Of a DNA stretch of 64,000 nt, positions 36,114 to 45,045 are shown piece after piece; position 1 is the first letter of the stretch; each line of letters starts with the position of its first letter. The translations under genes were made by a program, and so were the position numbers. The stretch comes from UBA7374 sp049890275 (GTDB lineage: Bacteria; Verrucomicrobiota; Verrucomicrobiia; Opitutales; Coraliomargaritaceae): contig JBMHBT010000017.1 of NCBI GenBank assembly GCA_049890275.1, positions 124,001 to 188,000 of the forward strand, given 5' to 3'. The notes beneath the pieces are model-generated. The model ran no database searches, was not told where the DNA came from, and saw only the letters and a program-made list of their open reading frames with translations.

Positions 36114-37427
36114 ATGAGCGCAAACCCGATCCGCTGGAAACTCCACTGGCAAATTCTTCTCTCCCTCCTCCTCGCAGCGTTCTTTGCGCTCCTCATCCTA
36201 CCGAATTCCGGAGACGGCTTTTCCGCCCTCTTTCTTGAGTTCTCTAACCAGATCGGGCAGCTCTTTATGAGCGCCTTGAAAATGGTCATCGTGCCCCTCG
36301 TAGCCGCATCCATTATTTCCGGTGTCATGCAGCTCGGCGCCGATAAGAGCGCTGGGCGCATGGGCGGAAAAACCCTTCTTTACTACACCCTCAGCGGCGC
36401 CTCAGCGGTTGTCATCGGACTACTTGTGGTCAACCTCATTGGCCCCGGACGCATCGACCCCGAAGCCGCCGCCGCCATACTCGGCCAGGGCGGCGCCACC
36501 GCCGCAGAACAAGGTATTCTCGAAAAAGTTGAAGGCCGCGACAGTCGCGACCTTATTGGAATCCTCCTCCGACTCTTCCCCGACAACATTGTCGATGCCG
36601 CCACCAGCAACGGACGCCTCCTCGGCATCATCACCTTTTCTCTCCTCTTCGGACTCTGTATCGGCCATTTGCCACCGGCCATGCGAACCGCTCAGGAAAA
36701 CTTCTGGGAGAGCACCCAGCAGGTCATGCTTCTCCTCACCACCTGGATCATCCGCTTTGCCCCAATCGGCGTCTTTGGCCTCGTTACACCGGTCTTATTC
36801 AATGCTCCCATCGGGCAACTCTTTGGCGCCATCCTCGCTTTTTTTCTCACCGTCCTCATCGCACTCGCCCTGCACGCCTTCGTCGTCCTCGCACTCGCCC
36901 TGAAGACACTCGGTAGAATTCCGGCCAAGGAACACTACAAAGCCATGGCCCCTGTCCTCCTCACCGCTTTCTCTACCGCCAGTTCCTCAGCCACCCTACC
37001 CCTGACCATCGACACCGTTGAAAAGCGTGCCGGTGTCTCTAAGAAAACCTGCGCCTTCACCCTTCCCCTCGGCGCCACCGTCAATATGGACGGCACCGCC
37101 CTCTATGAGTGCGTCGTCGTTCTCTTCATTGCTCAGCTCTATGCCGCCACCGGGCAAGCCCCCCTCGACGCAAGCCAACAAATCGCCATCGTCTTCCTCG
37201 CCCTCACTACCAGCATAGGGGTTGCCGGAATCCCCGCCGCCAGCCTCGTTGCCATCGCCATCATCCTCCCGGCAGTCGGCCTCCCGGTCGAAGCACTGGG
37301 CGTCGTCTGGGTCGCCGATCGACTCCTCGATATGTGCCGTACCGCAGTCAATGTCTTTAGCGACACCGTTGGCGCAGTTGTCATCGCCCGCAGCGAAGGC
37401 GAAGTACCCTATGCTAAAAACTCATAA
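36114..37427 (+). CDS. Dicarboxylate/amino acid:cation symporter (DAACS family)
   Basis: This 437-residue inner-membrane protein has about eight transmembrane helices and two re-entrant loops. The DAACS hallmarks are the serine-rich ASSSATLPLT loop, FTLPLGATVNMDGTALYE (cation site), and GIPAASLVAIAIILPAVGLP. It is predicted to take up glutamate, aspartate or C4-dicarboxylates with Na+ or H+; the exact substrate cannot be read. A roughly 60-residue periplasmic insertion (about residues 110-165) follows the third helix. It lies 31 nt after rsmA, with no terminator between. Confidence 0.93.
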   Translation: MSANPIRWKLHWQILLSLLLAAFFALLILPNSGDGFSALFLEFSNQIGQLFMSALKMVIVPLVAASIISGVMQLGADKSAGRMGGKTLLYYTLSGASAVVIGLLVVNLIGPGRIDPEAAAAILGQGGATAAEQGILEKVEGRDSRDLIGILLRLFPDNIVDAATSNGRLLGIITFSLLFGLCIGHLPPAMRTAQENFWESTQQVMLLLTTWIIRFAPIGVFGLVTPVLFNAPIGQLFGAILAFFLTVLIALALHAFVVLALALKTLGRIPAKEHYKAMAPVLLTAFSTASSSATLPLTIDTVEKRAGVSKKTCAFTLPLGATVNMDGTALYECVVVLFIAQLYAATGQAPLDASQQIAIVFLALTTSIGVAGIPAASLVAIAIILPAVGLPVEALGVVWVADRLLDMCRTAVNVFSDTVGAVVIARSEGEVPYAKNS

Positions 37428-37442
37428 ACCAGCCACTTTTCT

Positions 37443-37901
37443 ATGAATATCGAAACACGACTCAACGAACTCGGAATCCAACTTCCCAATGCACCTGCAC
37501 CGGCGGGCAACTATCTGCCTGCACTACAAACCGGAAACCTTCTCTACCTCTCCGGAGCCATCTGCCTGGTTGACGGGCAAATGACCCATACCGGTAAGCT
37601 CGGTGCCGAACGCAACATCGACTACGGTCAGGAAGCCGCTCGTGTCTGTACCCTCAATCTACTGGCCGTAGCCAAAGCCCATCTCGGCGACCTCCAGCGC
37701 ATCCGCCAAGTCCTCCAACTCAACGGCTTCGTCAACAGCGTCCCCGGCTTCGCCGAAAGCCCTGCGATTATCAACGGTGCCTCCGACCTCCTCGTCTCCA
37801 TCCTCGGCGAACCCGGACGCCACACCCGTGCCGCCGTCGCCGTAACCGGACTCCCCAAAGATAGCACTGTGGAACTACAAGCTGTACTTGAAGTCGAATA
37901 A
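37443..37901 (+). CDS. RidA family protein
   Basis: This 152-residue member of the RidA/YjgF superfamily is of the longer subtype in which the core begins after about 15 residues (PAGNYLPALQTGNLLYLSGAI). It contains VLQLNGFVNSVPGFAESPAIINGASDLLVSILG and the C-terminal RAAVAVTGLPKDSTVEL. Canonical RidA deaminates reactive enamines and imines from PLP enzymes, using an arginine in the RAAV-type motif, which is present. Substrate assignment for this subtype is uncertain. It lies 15 nt after the symporter gene. Confidence 0.9.
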   Translation: MNIETRLNELGIQLPNAPAPAGNYLPALQTGNLLYLSGAICLVDGQMTHTGKLGAERNIDYGQEAARVCTLNLLAVAKAHLGDLQRIRQVLQLNGFVNSVPGFAESPAIINGASDLLVSILGEPGRHTRAAVAVTGLPKDSTVELQAVLEVE

Positions 37902-37947
37902 TCAGGCGTACGCTTGACCCAAGCTTTCAATCACAAATCCTTCAAAT

Positions 37948-39402
37948 ATGACACGAACTTGTTTTGCCATTCTTATTGGGGCATTTACCGGATTATTACA
38001 GTTGCTTCCTGCGGGGCCGGAACAGGCGGTGGTCAAGATCCTCAATTTCTCGCAACAGCCGGACTGGAAGGAACCCTGGCGCTTTTCGCAAGTGAATCAA
38101 TCCTCCGGCAGCGGTTTTGTCATTGCCGGTAATCGTATTCTGACCAACGCGCACGTCGTCAGCTGGTCCAAGCATATCCTCGTCCACCGCTACCAGGACC
38201 CACGCCCTTTTCAGGCTGAAATCGAATACATCGGGCACGACTGTGATCTCGCTGTCTTGCGAGTTGCAGACCCGGCTTTTTTTGCAGGGATTGAGCCGCT
38301 GCCGATCGGTGAACTTCCGGAGGTACGTTCGAGTGTAACGACCTATGGCTACCCCGCTGGCGGCCAACAGATCTCCTACACCCGCGGTGTGATCTCACGG
38401 ATTGAAATGCAGCGCTACTCCCATATCTACAACCGCTCTTTACTGGCGGTACAAACGGATGCGGCGATCAACCCAGGCAATAGCGGTGGCCCGGCACTAC
38501 AGGATGAACGAGTGGTCGGGGTCTCTTTTCAGGGTCGACCGGGTCTGGAGAATGCCGGCTTTTTTATTCCGCCGAATATCATTCGCCACTTTCTGAAAGA
38601 TATTGAGGACGGAGAATACCACGGTTTCCCGGATGCGGGAATCGGCATAACCAAACTCCAGAATCCAGCCTTCCGGCGGTCTCTCGTCTTGGAGAATGAT
38701 TCTGTCGGCGCGCGGATCGACACGCTCTATCAACCTTTTCCGGAGACCCACAAACGGCTTCGCCCCAATGATGTTCTGTTGGCAGTTTCGGGACAAGAGG
38801 TGGGGAGCGATGCCCTCGTCCAACACCGCGGTAACCGCATCCACTGCGCCTTCCTCCTCGACGAGGTACAACACGGGGAGAGTATCGAACTCCTCATCAG
38901 GCGAGACGGAAAAGAACGCACAGTAGACTTGCCTCTCTACGTCAATCGCGAAGACCGCATCTCCGGTCTACAGTACGACCAACCGCCACCCTACTTGATC
39001 GTTGGCGGCTTAGTTTTTACTGAACTGAGTGTCGACTATCTCAACTCACTGGGCAACAACTGGCACCAGCAGGTGGCAGCACACACGATGTACGAGTTAC
39101 TCTACCGCGCACAGATGGATGAAGATGCGGCGCGGAGTAAACCGATCCTCCTCTCCAAGGTATTGAAGCATCCAAGTAATATTGATTTCGGGGTACGGAC
39201 ACGGGATATTCTAAAGACGGTCAATGGGCGCACTATCGAATCGATGCAGGATCTCTACGCCGCGCTATCGGAAAACACAGGAGATTTTCACCTTTTCACC
39301 TTCCTATCCGGAAAAGAGGAAGCACTGGACCGCAGCGATGCGGAAGCAGCCGACCGCGAGTTACTGCAACAATACAATATACCCGCCTCCAAACAATTTT
39401 AG
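37948..39402 (+). CDS. HtrA/Deg-like serine protease with two PDZ-like domains
   Basis: This 484-residue exported protease has a signal peptide (about residues 1-22). A trypsin-fold domain follows with an intact triad: H69 (ILTNAHVV), D100 (HDCDLAVL) and S179 (INPGNSGGPAL). Two PDZ-like domains come next, about 220-335 (ending in RRDGKERTVDLPL) and about 400-460 (GVRTRDILKTVNGRTIESMQDL). The architecture recalls Deg-type proteases with divergent PDZ domains rather than classic DegP. It probably acts in periplasmic quality control. The next gene, 9 nt away, is a full-length paralogue without the triad. The shared C-terminal ending (about 20 residues with ERYRIP/QQYNIP) shows they arose by tandem duplication. 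Confidence 0.92.
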   Translation: MTRTCFAILIGAFTGLLQLLPAGPEQAVVKILNFSQQPDWKEPWRFSQVNQSSGSGFVIAGNRILTNAHVVSWSKHILVHRYQDPRPFQAEIEYIGHDCDLAVLRVADPAFFAGIEPLPIGELPEVRSSVTTYGYPAGGQQISYTRGVISRIEMQRYSHIYNRSLLAVQTDAAINPGNSGGPALQDERVVGVSFQGRPGLENAGFFIPPNIIRHFLKDIEDGEYHGFPDAGIGITKLQNPAFRRSLVLENDSVGARIDTLYQPFPETHKRLRPNDVLLAVSGQEVGSDALVQHRGNRIHCAFLLDEVQHGESIELLIRRDGKERTVDLPLYVNREDRISGLQYDQPPPYLIVGGLVFTELSVDYLNSLGNNWHQQVAAHTMYELLYRAQMDEDAARSKPILLSKVLKHPSNIDFGVRTRDILKTVNGRTIESMQDLYAALSENTGDFHLFTFLSGKEEALDRSDAEAADRELLQQYNIPASKQF

Positions 39403-39411
39403 GAATTCGCC

Positions 39412-40881
39412 ATGACCCAACATTTGACGACTGTATTCCTCACCCTGCTCCTACTGGCTTCGTCGTCTCTCGCGGCACCGTTCCAAAGAGGTAGCGCCTT
39501 TGACGCAAAACAATCGATCGTTGAAATTGAAGTCACCCGCACGAGCTACAACTACAAAGTACCCTGGGTGTCCGGTAATGCGCAGACTCGGAAAAACGGG
39601 ATCGTCATCTCAGGTAAACATATCCTGACAACGGCAGACGGCTTCTCCGGACAGTATCTCTGTCGAGTGCGCAAAGGCGGACAAAGCCGCCACTATACGG
39701 CGGAAATTCTTTGGGTTGATTACCACACCAATATCGCTCTACTCGAAGTGAAGGAAACGCTCTTCTGGGAGGGGATGCGACCGGTCGAGTTAGCTAAAAA
39801 ACTGCCGATGAACGGGAATCTAAAAGTCTACCGTTGGCGCAGTGGGCGGATCGAATCCCGCGCCGCCGAAATCATCCGTCTCTTCGTCGGTAAGAGTAAA
39901 ACCAGTTACACGCGTCACCTCAGTCTGGCTGTCTCCTCAGAAATAAACGCTGCTGGATGGGCCGAAGTCGTGATCCACAAAAACCGATTGATCGGCCTGA
40001 CTTCCTCGGGCTCCGATCAACGCCTGACCATCCTCCCCGCCCCGTACATCCAGTTCGTATTGGATGGCCACAAAGGGTCGAATACGCCGGGTGCAGGATT
40101 TTTTGACTTCGACTGGATGGAGGGAAAAAATCCTGCCCTGCTCCACTCAAAGGCTTTTGACGGGGACGGAACCGGCATTGTCATAACGGAGATCGGCAAA
40201 CGCGGGCTTTCAAAAAACACGCTGCAAAGCGGAGATATCCTCTTTGAAATTGACGGCTATCCTGTGGATCATGACGGTAAGTACATCGACCCGGACTACG
40301 GTCGGCTCTCAATTGACGGGCTGGCCACGCGCTCCCGATTTGCGGGCGAGAGGATCGCGATGAAGGTCTGGCGCGAAGGGGCAGAAAAAACAATCGACTA
40401 CCAGCTCCCACAGGCAGACTTCACAAAGAGTGTCATCCCCGAGCAATGCTACGACTGCCCGCCAGAGTACCTGATTGCCGGTGGCCTGGTCTTCCAACCC
40501 TTGACCGGTCCACTTCTACGGGCTCTGGGGCAAAACACGCCCCTGCTGCTGGACTACTACGAGGCACATCCACCAATTGGCGAGCGTTCGGGTCTTGTTC
40601 TGCTCTCTATGGTACTACCGGACGATTATAACCGGGGCTACGAATCCGTACGGCTTCAGTTGATTGACCAAATCAATGGCCGGACAATCGATTCTCTTGC
40701 CGATGTAGAACAAGCACTGAGAGAGGCCGAAGAGGGTTATCACAAAATCCGCTTTATGCCGGATGAATCGATGATCCACATGATACTGGACGCCGAGCAA
40801 CTAGAGGGAGCCACGGACCGTATTCTCGAACGCTATCGGATTCCGCAAAAAAGTGTCATGAACCGAAGCAACCGGGAGTAG
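39412..40881 (+). CDS. Catalytically dead HtrA-like paralogue (pseudoprotease)
   Basis: This 489-residue exported protein has a signal peptide (about residues 1-22) and aligns along its whole length with the preceding protease. All three triad positions are replaced: His by D76 (ILTTADGF), Asp by N107 (YHTNIALL), and Ser by W183, with the GNSGGP loop reduced to INAAGWAEVV. The PDZ-like domains remain (TLQSGDILFEIDGYPVD; DQINGRTIDSLADVEQAL), so the frame has been maintained under selection. It cannot be a working serine protease. A regulatory, scaffolding or substrate-binding partner role for the upstream enzyme is inferred. An AGGA lies 8 nt before the ATG. Hpt follows after 10 nt. Confidence 0.88.
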   Translation: MTQHLTTVFLTLLLLASSSLAAPFQRGSAFDAKQSIVEIEVTRTSYNYKVPWVSGNAQTRKNGIVISGKHILTTADGFSGQYLCRVRKGGQSRHYTAEILWVDYHTNIALLEVKETLFWEGMRPVELAKKLPMNGNLKVYRWRSGRIESRAAEIIRLFVGKSKTSYTRHLSLAVSSEINAAGWAEVVIHKNRLIGLTSSGSDQRLTILPAPYIQFVLDGHKGSNTPGAGFFDFDWMEGKNPALLHSKAFDGDGTGIVITEIGKRGLSKNTLQSGDILFEIDGYPVDHDGKYIDPDYGRLSIDGLATRSRFAGERIAMKVWREGAEKTIDYQLPQADFTKSVIPEQCYDCPPEYLIAGGLVFQPLTGPLLRALGQNTPLLLDYYEAHPPIGERSGLVLLSMVLPDDYNRGYESVRLQLIDQINGRTIDSLADVEQALREAEEGYHKIRFMPDESMIHMILDAEQLEGATDRILERYRIPQKSVMNRSNRE

Positions 40882-40891
40882 TATTATAAAG

Positions 40892-41470
40892 ATGTCACAC
40901 GAAAGCCACGAGGCCGACCCACTCGCTGATCTCGATACGATCCTAGTAAGCGATAAAGAGATACAATCGCGTCTTGCCGAACTCGGACAACAGATCCATC
41001 GCGATTACAGAGGAAAAGAACTTGCCGTCATTGCGATCATTAATGGCGCGATCATTTTTGTGGCCGATCTAATTCGGCAAATTCGGCTTCCGGTTCAACT
41101 CGACTGCATTCGCGTAGCCAGCTACCGCGAAGAGACCCGCCCGGTACAAGTACCGGAGATCATTGACCGCGTACGCCTTGATTTAAAAGGAGTCCATGTC
41201 CTCTTGATCGATGATATTCTCGACACCGGACAAACCCTTTCGAAAATCACCGATGCGATCTCAGAGATGCAGCCCATCTCGATCAAGACCTGCGTATTGC
41301 TGGATAAAGAAGCACCGCGCGCAGTCGAATTTTCCGCTGATTATGTAGGCTTTACCATTCCAGACACGTTTGTCGTCGGTTACGGACTCGACTTCGCAGA
41401 GCGCTACCGCCAATTGCCCTGCATCGGTAGCCTCAAGCCAGAGCTGCAAAATCCACCGACCTGGAAATAG
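40892..41470 (+). CDS. hpt: Hypoxanthine phosphoribosyltransferase
   Basis: This 192-residue purine salvage enzyme transfers hypoxanthine or guanine to PRPP. The PRPP-binding motif VLLIDDILDTGQTL (about residues 106-119), the IIGA-type loop AIINGAIIFVADLIRQI, and the C-terminal base-binding FVVGYGLDFAERYRQLP are all present. It is the last gene of the run that begins with pyrG. It is convergent with the 41490 gene, 19 nt away. Confidence 0.95.
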   Translation: MSHESHEADPLADLDTILVSDKEIQSRLAELGQQIHRDYRGKELAVIAIINGAIIFVADLIRQIRLPVQLDCIRVASYREETRPVQVPEIIDRVRLDLKGVHVLLIDDILDTGQTLSKITDAISEMQPISIKTCVLLDKEAPRAVEFSADYVGFTIPDTFVVGYGLDFAERYRQLPCIGSLKPELQNPPTWK

Positions 41471-41489
41471 TTCTCTGCATGGGCAGGCA

Positions 41490-42398
41490 TCATTGAACGA
41501 ATTCAATATCCAGGTATACCATGCGATGATCGCTGCCGATTGACTCCGGGGAAATCTTTCCCTGTCCTCCGACAATACGAGAGAACAACTCGGGCGAACT
41601 GACAAAGCCGTCGATGGTTGAATACTGAGCTCTTCTGGCATAAAAGTGCGTCCAGACTTCACCACGTTCATCCTGCGCCGGTACAGGATACCCCAAGATT
41701 CGGTCGCCCCGTTGTAGGAATCGGCGTACAGTCGACGATTTCGGGTGATCGTTGAAGTCACCGGTAATGCAGTAGAGTGCGATGTCGTCTTCCATCGTTC
41801 GTTCAATGATCCGCGTTCGGCAAGCCTCCGCTTCGCCCAAACGACGCTTCCTCGAATCGGGATCTTTTGCTTCTTCCGAGTACTTACTCTTGAGGTGTAC
41901 GACAAATAAACGCAGGCTCGATGGAGCCCTACCAGAGAGCGAAAGATCGACTTCGAGCAGTCCTCGCTTGACCGGTTTGCTCTGGTCAAAATACCTAAAA
42001 TCCAAATCGTCGTGACGAACGACTGAACGAATAGGCAAACGGGAAAGTACGGCCATATTGCGAAGCCCGTCGACCGAAGGCATCCACGCAGCAAAGGGCA
42101 GCGAAAGCCCTCCGGCAGAAAGATCGCTCTTCAATTCCTCCAGATGTTCAACTGTGCCAATCTCCTGAACGACCAAAACATCGGGGCGAACAGAGAGTAT
42201 GTCTTTGCGCAGTGCACGCTTCTCTTGCTCCGGTTTGGGATAGTCGGGACGCCAACGACCGTCAACTAGTCGATCCGCTGGCAGATAATTGTGAAGGTTA
42301 TAGGTAGCGATCCGCAAACTCTCAGCGGCGAGCGGAAAAATCGCGCACGAGGTGAAAAGAAGTGAAGCGATTCCTTGAGTCACACTCATCGACGGCAC
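41490..42398 (-). CDS. Secreted endonuclease/exonuclease/phosphatase family protein
   Basis: This protein of about 302 residues has a signal peptide (ending PLAAES) and the EEP (DNase I-like) fold. Motifs include RIATYNLHNY, VVQEIGTVEHLEEL with the metal-binding glutamate, TGDFNDHPKSS, and the C-terminal GSDHRMVYLDIEF with the catalytic histidine. Substrate (nucleic acid, phospholipid or phosphoinositide) cannot be read. The GTG at 42398 lies right after the stop of the upstream gene with GAGG 5 nt before it; an ATG at 42389 is an alternative. It is co-transcribed with the Ste24-like gene. Confidence 0.88.
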   Translation of the reverse strand: MPSMSVTQGIASLLFTSCAIFPLAAESLRIATYNLHNYLPADRLVDGRWRPDYPKPEQEKRALRKDILSVRPDVLVVQEIGTVEHLEELKSDLSAGGLSLPFAAWMPSVDGLRNMAVLSRLPIRSVVRHDDLDFRYFDQSKPVKRGLLEVDLSLSGRAPSSLRLFVVHLKSKYSEEAKDPDSRKRRLGEAEACRTRIIERTMEDDIALYCITGDFNDHPKSSTVRRFLQRGDRILGYPVPAQDERGEVWTHFYARRAQYSTIDGFVSSPELFSRIVGGQGKISPESIGSDHRMVYLDIEFVQ

Positions 42399-43658
42399 TC
42401 ATACCTCGTCTGTGCGCAGCAAAGCCGATTCACGTTCCAGCAATGTAGGATGCGAATAGTGAAAGGCACTGTAGAGTGGATGCGGGGTTAAGTTACTAAG
42501 ATTTTTTTCGTGCAGATTGCGCAAGGCAGAAACCAGCGGTGTGGCTGTACCGACGGCATCGCGGGCAAATGCGTCGGCTTCGTACTCGTGCTTACGTGAG
42601 AGGCGACTGGAAAGCGGAGAGAGCCAATAAGAAATCAAACCGGAAAGGAGGATAAAGAGGAGAAGCACGGGGACAAAACGGGTGGCATCGACCTCGTTGA
42701 AAAAGAAAGCCTGGGCAAACCACGGACTGGCGGCAAGCCAACCGAGAGCACCAAACATGAAGAGACCGGAGACCGCCGACAAAGCGACCATTTTGGGAAT
42801 ATGCCCGAGCTTGTAGTGCCCGATTTCGTGGGCCAGTACAGCCTCCAACTCTTCCTCATTCATTTGCTCCATAAGCGTATCGTAGAGAACGATGCGACGA
42901 AACTTGCCGAACCCGGCGAAGAAAGCATTGGAATGAGTCGAACGACGGCTGCCGTCCATTTTGAGGATAGTCTTGGCGAGAAACCCCGTGCGTGTAGCCA
43001 GAGCAAAGAGTCGATCCTTTAGAGGCCCCTCCTCCAAAGGTTCCATTTTATTAAAGAGTGGCATGATAAACATGGGGTATGCCACGAGCATAACAATTTG
43101 GAATAAGAAGAAGACGGCAAAACCCCAGACCCACCAATAGGTGCCTGCGGATTGAACTAGAAAGAGCAGTAAGGCGATCAGCGGACAGCCGAGCAGTGTA
43201 CCCAAGAGTAAGCCCTTGCCTTTATCGCTCAACCAGAGTCCCAGCGTACTTTTGTTAAAGCCAAAACGGCCCTCCAGGCGAAAGGTATGCCACCACTCAA
43301 ATGGCAGACCGGGAATGGAGAGGATAAAGAGCGTGACGAGCAGGACCAGTGACTGCCCCCAGATACCGTAACCAAACCAACTAGTGGTGAGGCTGTAGAC
43401 CCATGGCAAGAAGCCGGAGAGGAGAATGACAGCCAGGATCATCGCGTCAAAGAAATCGTTGATCATCCCCAGCCGGGTCTTGGCTACGGTGTACTCGATC
43501 GAGCGGGAATACGACTCTTTGTCGACGAAGCCCCGAAATGCCTCCGGCACCTCACCAGCATGCTTGCGAGAATGACTACTGTTGAGCGCATCGAGAAGAA
43601 GGCTCACAACAGTCTTCAGTATTAAGAGAGCTACGGAAACAACGAGTACGGTATTCAT
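42399..43658 (-). CDS. M48 family Ste24-type membrane metalloprotease
   Basis: This 419-residue integral membrane zinc protease resembles Ste24/CAAX prenyl protease 1. It has seven or so transmembrane helices, the zinc motif HEIGHYKLGH (about residues 275-284), the downstream SSRLSRKHEYEADAFA glutamate ligand, and RRSTHSNAFFAGFGKFRRIVLYDTL. Bacterial homologues are thought to serve in membrane-protein quality control. The ATG at 43658 is chosen; an upstream extension would run through the terminator hairpin of the pilus operon. Its stop abuts the next gene's GTG. Confidence 0.92.
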   Translation of the reverse strand: MNTVLVVSVALLILKTVVSLLLDALNSSHSRKHAGEVPEAFRGFVDKESYSRSIEYTVAKTRLGMINDFFDAMILAVILLSGFLPWVYSLTTSWFGYGIWGQSLVLLVTLFILSIPGLPFEWWHTFRLEGRFGFNKSTLGLWLSDKGKGLLLGTLLGCPLIALLLFLVQSAGTYWWVWGFAVFFLFQIVMLVAYPMFIMPLFNKMEPLEEGPLKDRLFALATRTGFLAKTILKMDGSRRSTHSNAFFAGFGKFRRIVLYDTLMEQMNEEELEAVLAHEIGHYKLGHIPKMVALSAVSGLFMFGALGWLAASPWFAQAFFFNEVDATRFVPVLLLFILLSGLISYWLSPLSSRLSRKHEYEADAFARDAVGTATPLVSALRNLHEKNLSNLTPHPLYSAFHYSHPTLLERESALLRTDEV

Positions 43659-43680
43659 GAAAAACCTTGTCTTTAAAGCG

Positions 43681-43711
43681 TAAAAACCGCCGTCAAATGA
43701 TGACGGCGGTT
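43681..43711 (-). terminator. Rho-independent terminator of the pilus motor operon
   Basis: An 11-bp perfect stem (AACCGCCGTCA / TGACGGCGGTT) has the loop AATGA and, on the minus strand, continues into GGTTTTTA. It lies about 50 nt after the pilC stop and just before the Ste24-like gene. Confidence 0.9.
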
Positions 43712-43761
43712 CGTCGCTCGGGGTCGAAGCGTCCGAGGGGAAAAGACCGAGAGACCCGACC

Positions 43762-45024
43762 TCAACCCGAAAGTTGCTTGATGATTTCGACGATCGGCAA
43801 GAAAAGTGCGATGACGATAAAGCCAACAACGACCGCTAGGAAGACAATCATAATGGGCTCAATGATCGATGTGATCCCGGCTACTGCGTTGTCTACGTCT
43901 TCATCGTAGTTATCGGCAACGCGATTGAGCATTGTGGCGAGGTCACCGGTTTCTTCACCGACATCGATCATACTTGTGACCATGTTGGGGAAAACCGTTT
44001 CGCGATCCATCTGTCTGGCAAGCGGTTCACCGTCGCGCACACTGTCATGAACACGAGTCAGCGCGGAAGAGAAGAAGGTATTACCGGTAATATCTTTGGT
44101 AATATTGATCGCCTGCAGGATGGGAACACCACTGGAAAGGAGCGTGCCAAAGGTACGGGTGATTCGTGCGATGTTCACCTTGCGAACCAGATCGCCGACT
44201 TTGGGGAAGTTAATCGAGCACCAATTGAAGGCCTTAGCGCCGACCGATGTCTTACCGAGGAACTTAACCCCAACAATGAAGAGAACGAGCAAGGCAAGAG
44301 AAAGGAAGATGTTATCCTTAACAAAGTTACTGATATTGATAACCAACTGCGTGGGGGCAGGCAGCGCCTTCCCTTCGAGCATGTCTTCGAAAATGGACTG
44401 GAACTTTGGAACCACGACGACCATGAGCAGTGCAACAATAGCCACAGCGACAGAGACAACGACGACCGGGTACACCATGGCGGACTGCACCTTCTTCTTT
44501 GTCTTTTCCGCTTTTTCCATGAAACCGGCCAATCGGGAAAGCACGACTTCGAGAACACCACCGGCTTCACCGGCTTTAATCATGTTAACGTAAAGGCGGT
44601 CAAACACCTTCGGATGTTGGGCGAGACCATCGGAGAAGGAATTACCGGACTTTACCTGATCGGCAATTTGCTCCATGACTGCTTTAAAACGCTCATTGCG
44701 CTCTTGGCGGATCATGACTTCGAGGGCACGGAGGAGAGGCAGTCCCGCTTCCAGAAGCGTGGCCAACTGGCGCGTAAAAGTGGTGAGTTCGGCTTGCTTC
44801 ACTACTTTACCCAAGGATAAGCCGCCGGAAGACTTTTTCTTCTTCTTTGCTTTGGCAGGTTTTTCCTTATTCTCGGGTCCAGGACCACTACCTTCTACAA
44901 CAGTAGTTGGCATGAGCCCCATAGCATTGAGCTTGCTACGTGCTTCCTCTTCGGAACCAGCGTTAATAGAACTGGTCTTTTGCTTACCGTTCTGATCAAT
45001 GGCGGTGTATGTAAACTTTGGCAT
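43762..45024 (-). CDS. pilC: Type IV pilus/type II secretion inner-membrane platform protein
   Basis: This 420-residue polytopic platform protein (PilC/GspF) couples the cytoplasmic ATPases to pilus assembly. A short N-terminal domain (FTYTAIDQNGKQKTSSINAG) and a Lys-rich linker (KAKKKKKSSGG) precede two T2SSF domains: FTRQLATLLEAGLPLLRALEV near residue 82 and ITRTFGTLLSSGVPILQAINI near residue 287. Each has the family GEAGG/GEETG motif. Three transmembrane helices are visible. It is the last gene of the minus-strand cluster, 21 nt after the second PilB-type ATPase. Confidence 0.95.
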   Translation of the reverse strand: MPKFTYTAIDQNGKQKTSSINAGSEEEARSKLNAMGLMPTTVVEGSGPGPENKEKPAKAKKKKKSSGGLSLGKVVKQAELTTFTRQLATLLEAGLPLLRALEVMIRQERNERFKAVMEQIADQVKSGNSFSDGLAQHPKVFDRLYVNMIKAGEAGGVLEVVLSRLAGFMEKAEKTKKKVQSAMVYPVVVVSVAVAIVALLMVVVVPKFQSIFEDMLEGKALPAPTQLVINISNFVKDNIFLSLALLVLFIVGVKFLGKTSVGAKAFNWCSINFPKVGDLVRKVNIARITRTFGTLLSSGVPILQAINITKDITGNTFFSSALTRVHDSVRDGEPLARQMDRETVFPNMVTSMIDVGEETGDLATMLNRVADNYDEDVDNAVAGITSIIEPIMIVFLAVVVGFIVIALFLPIVEIIKQLSG

Positions 45025-45045
45025 CTTACTAGTTATGGGGTTGTT

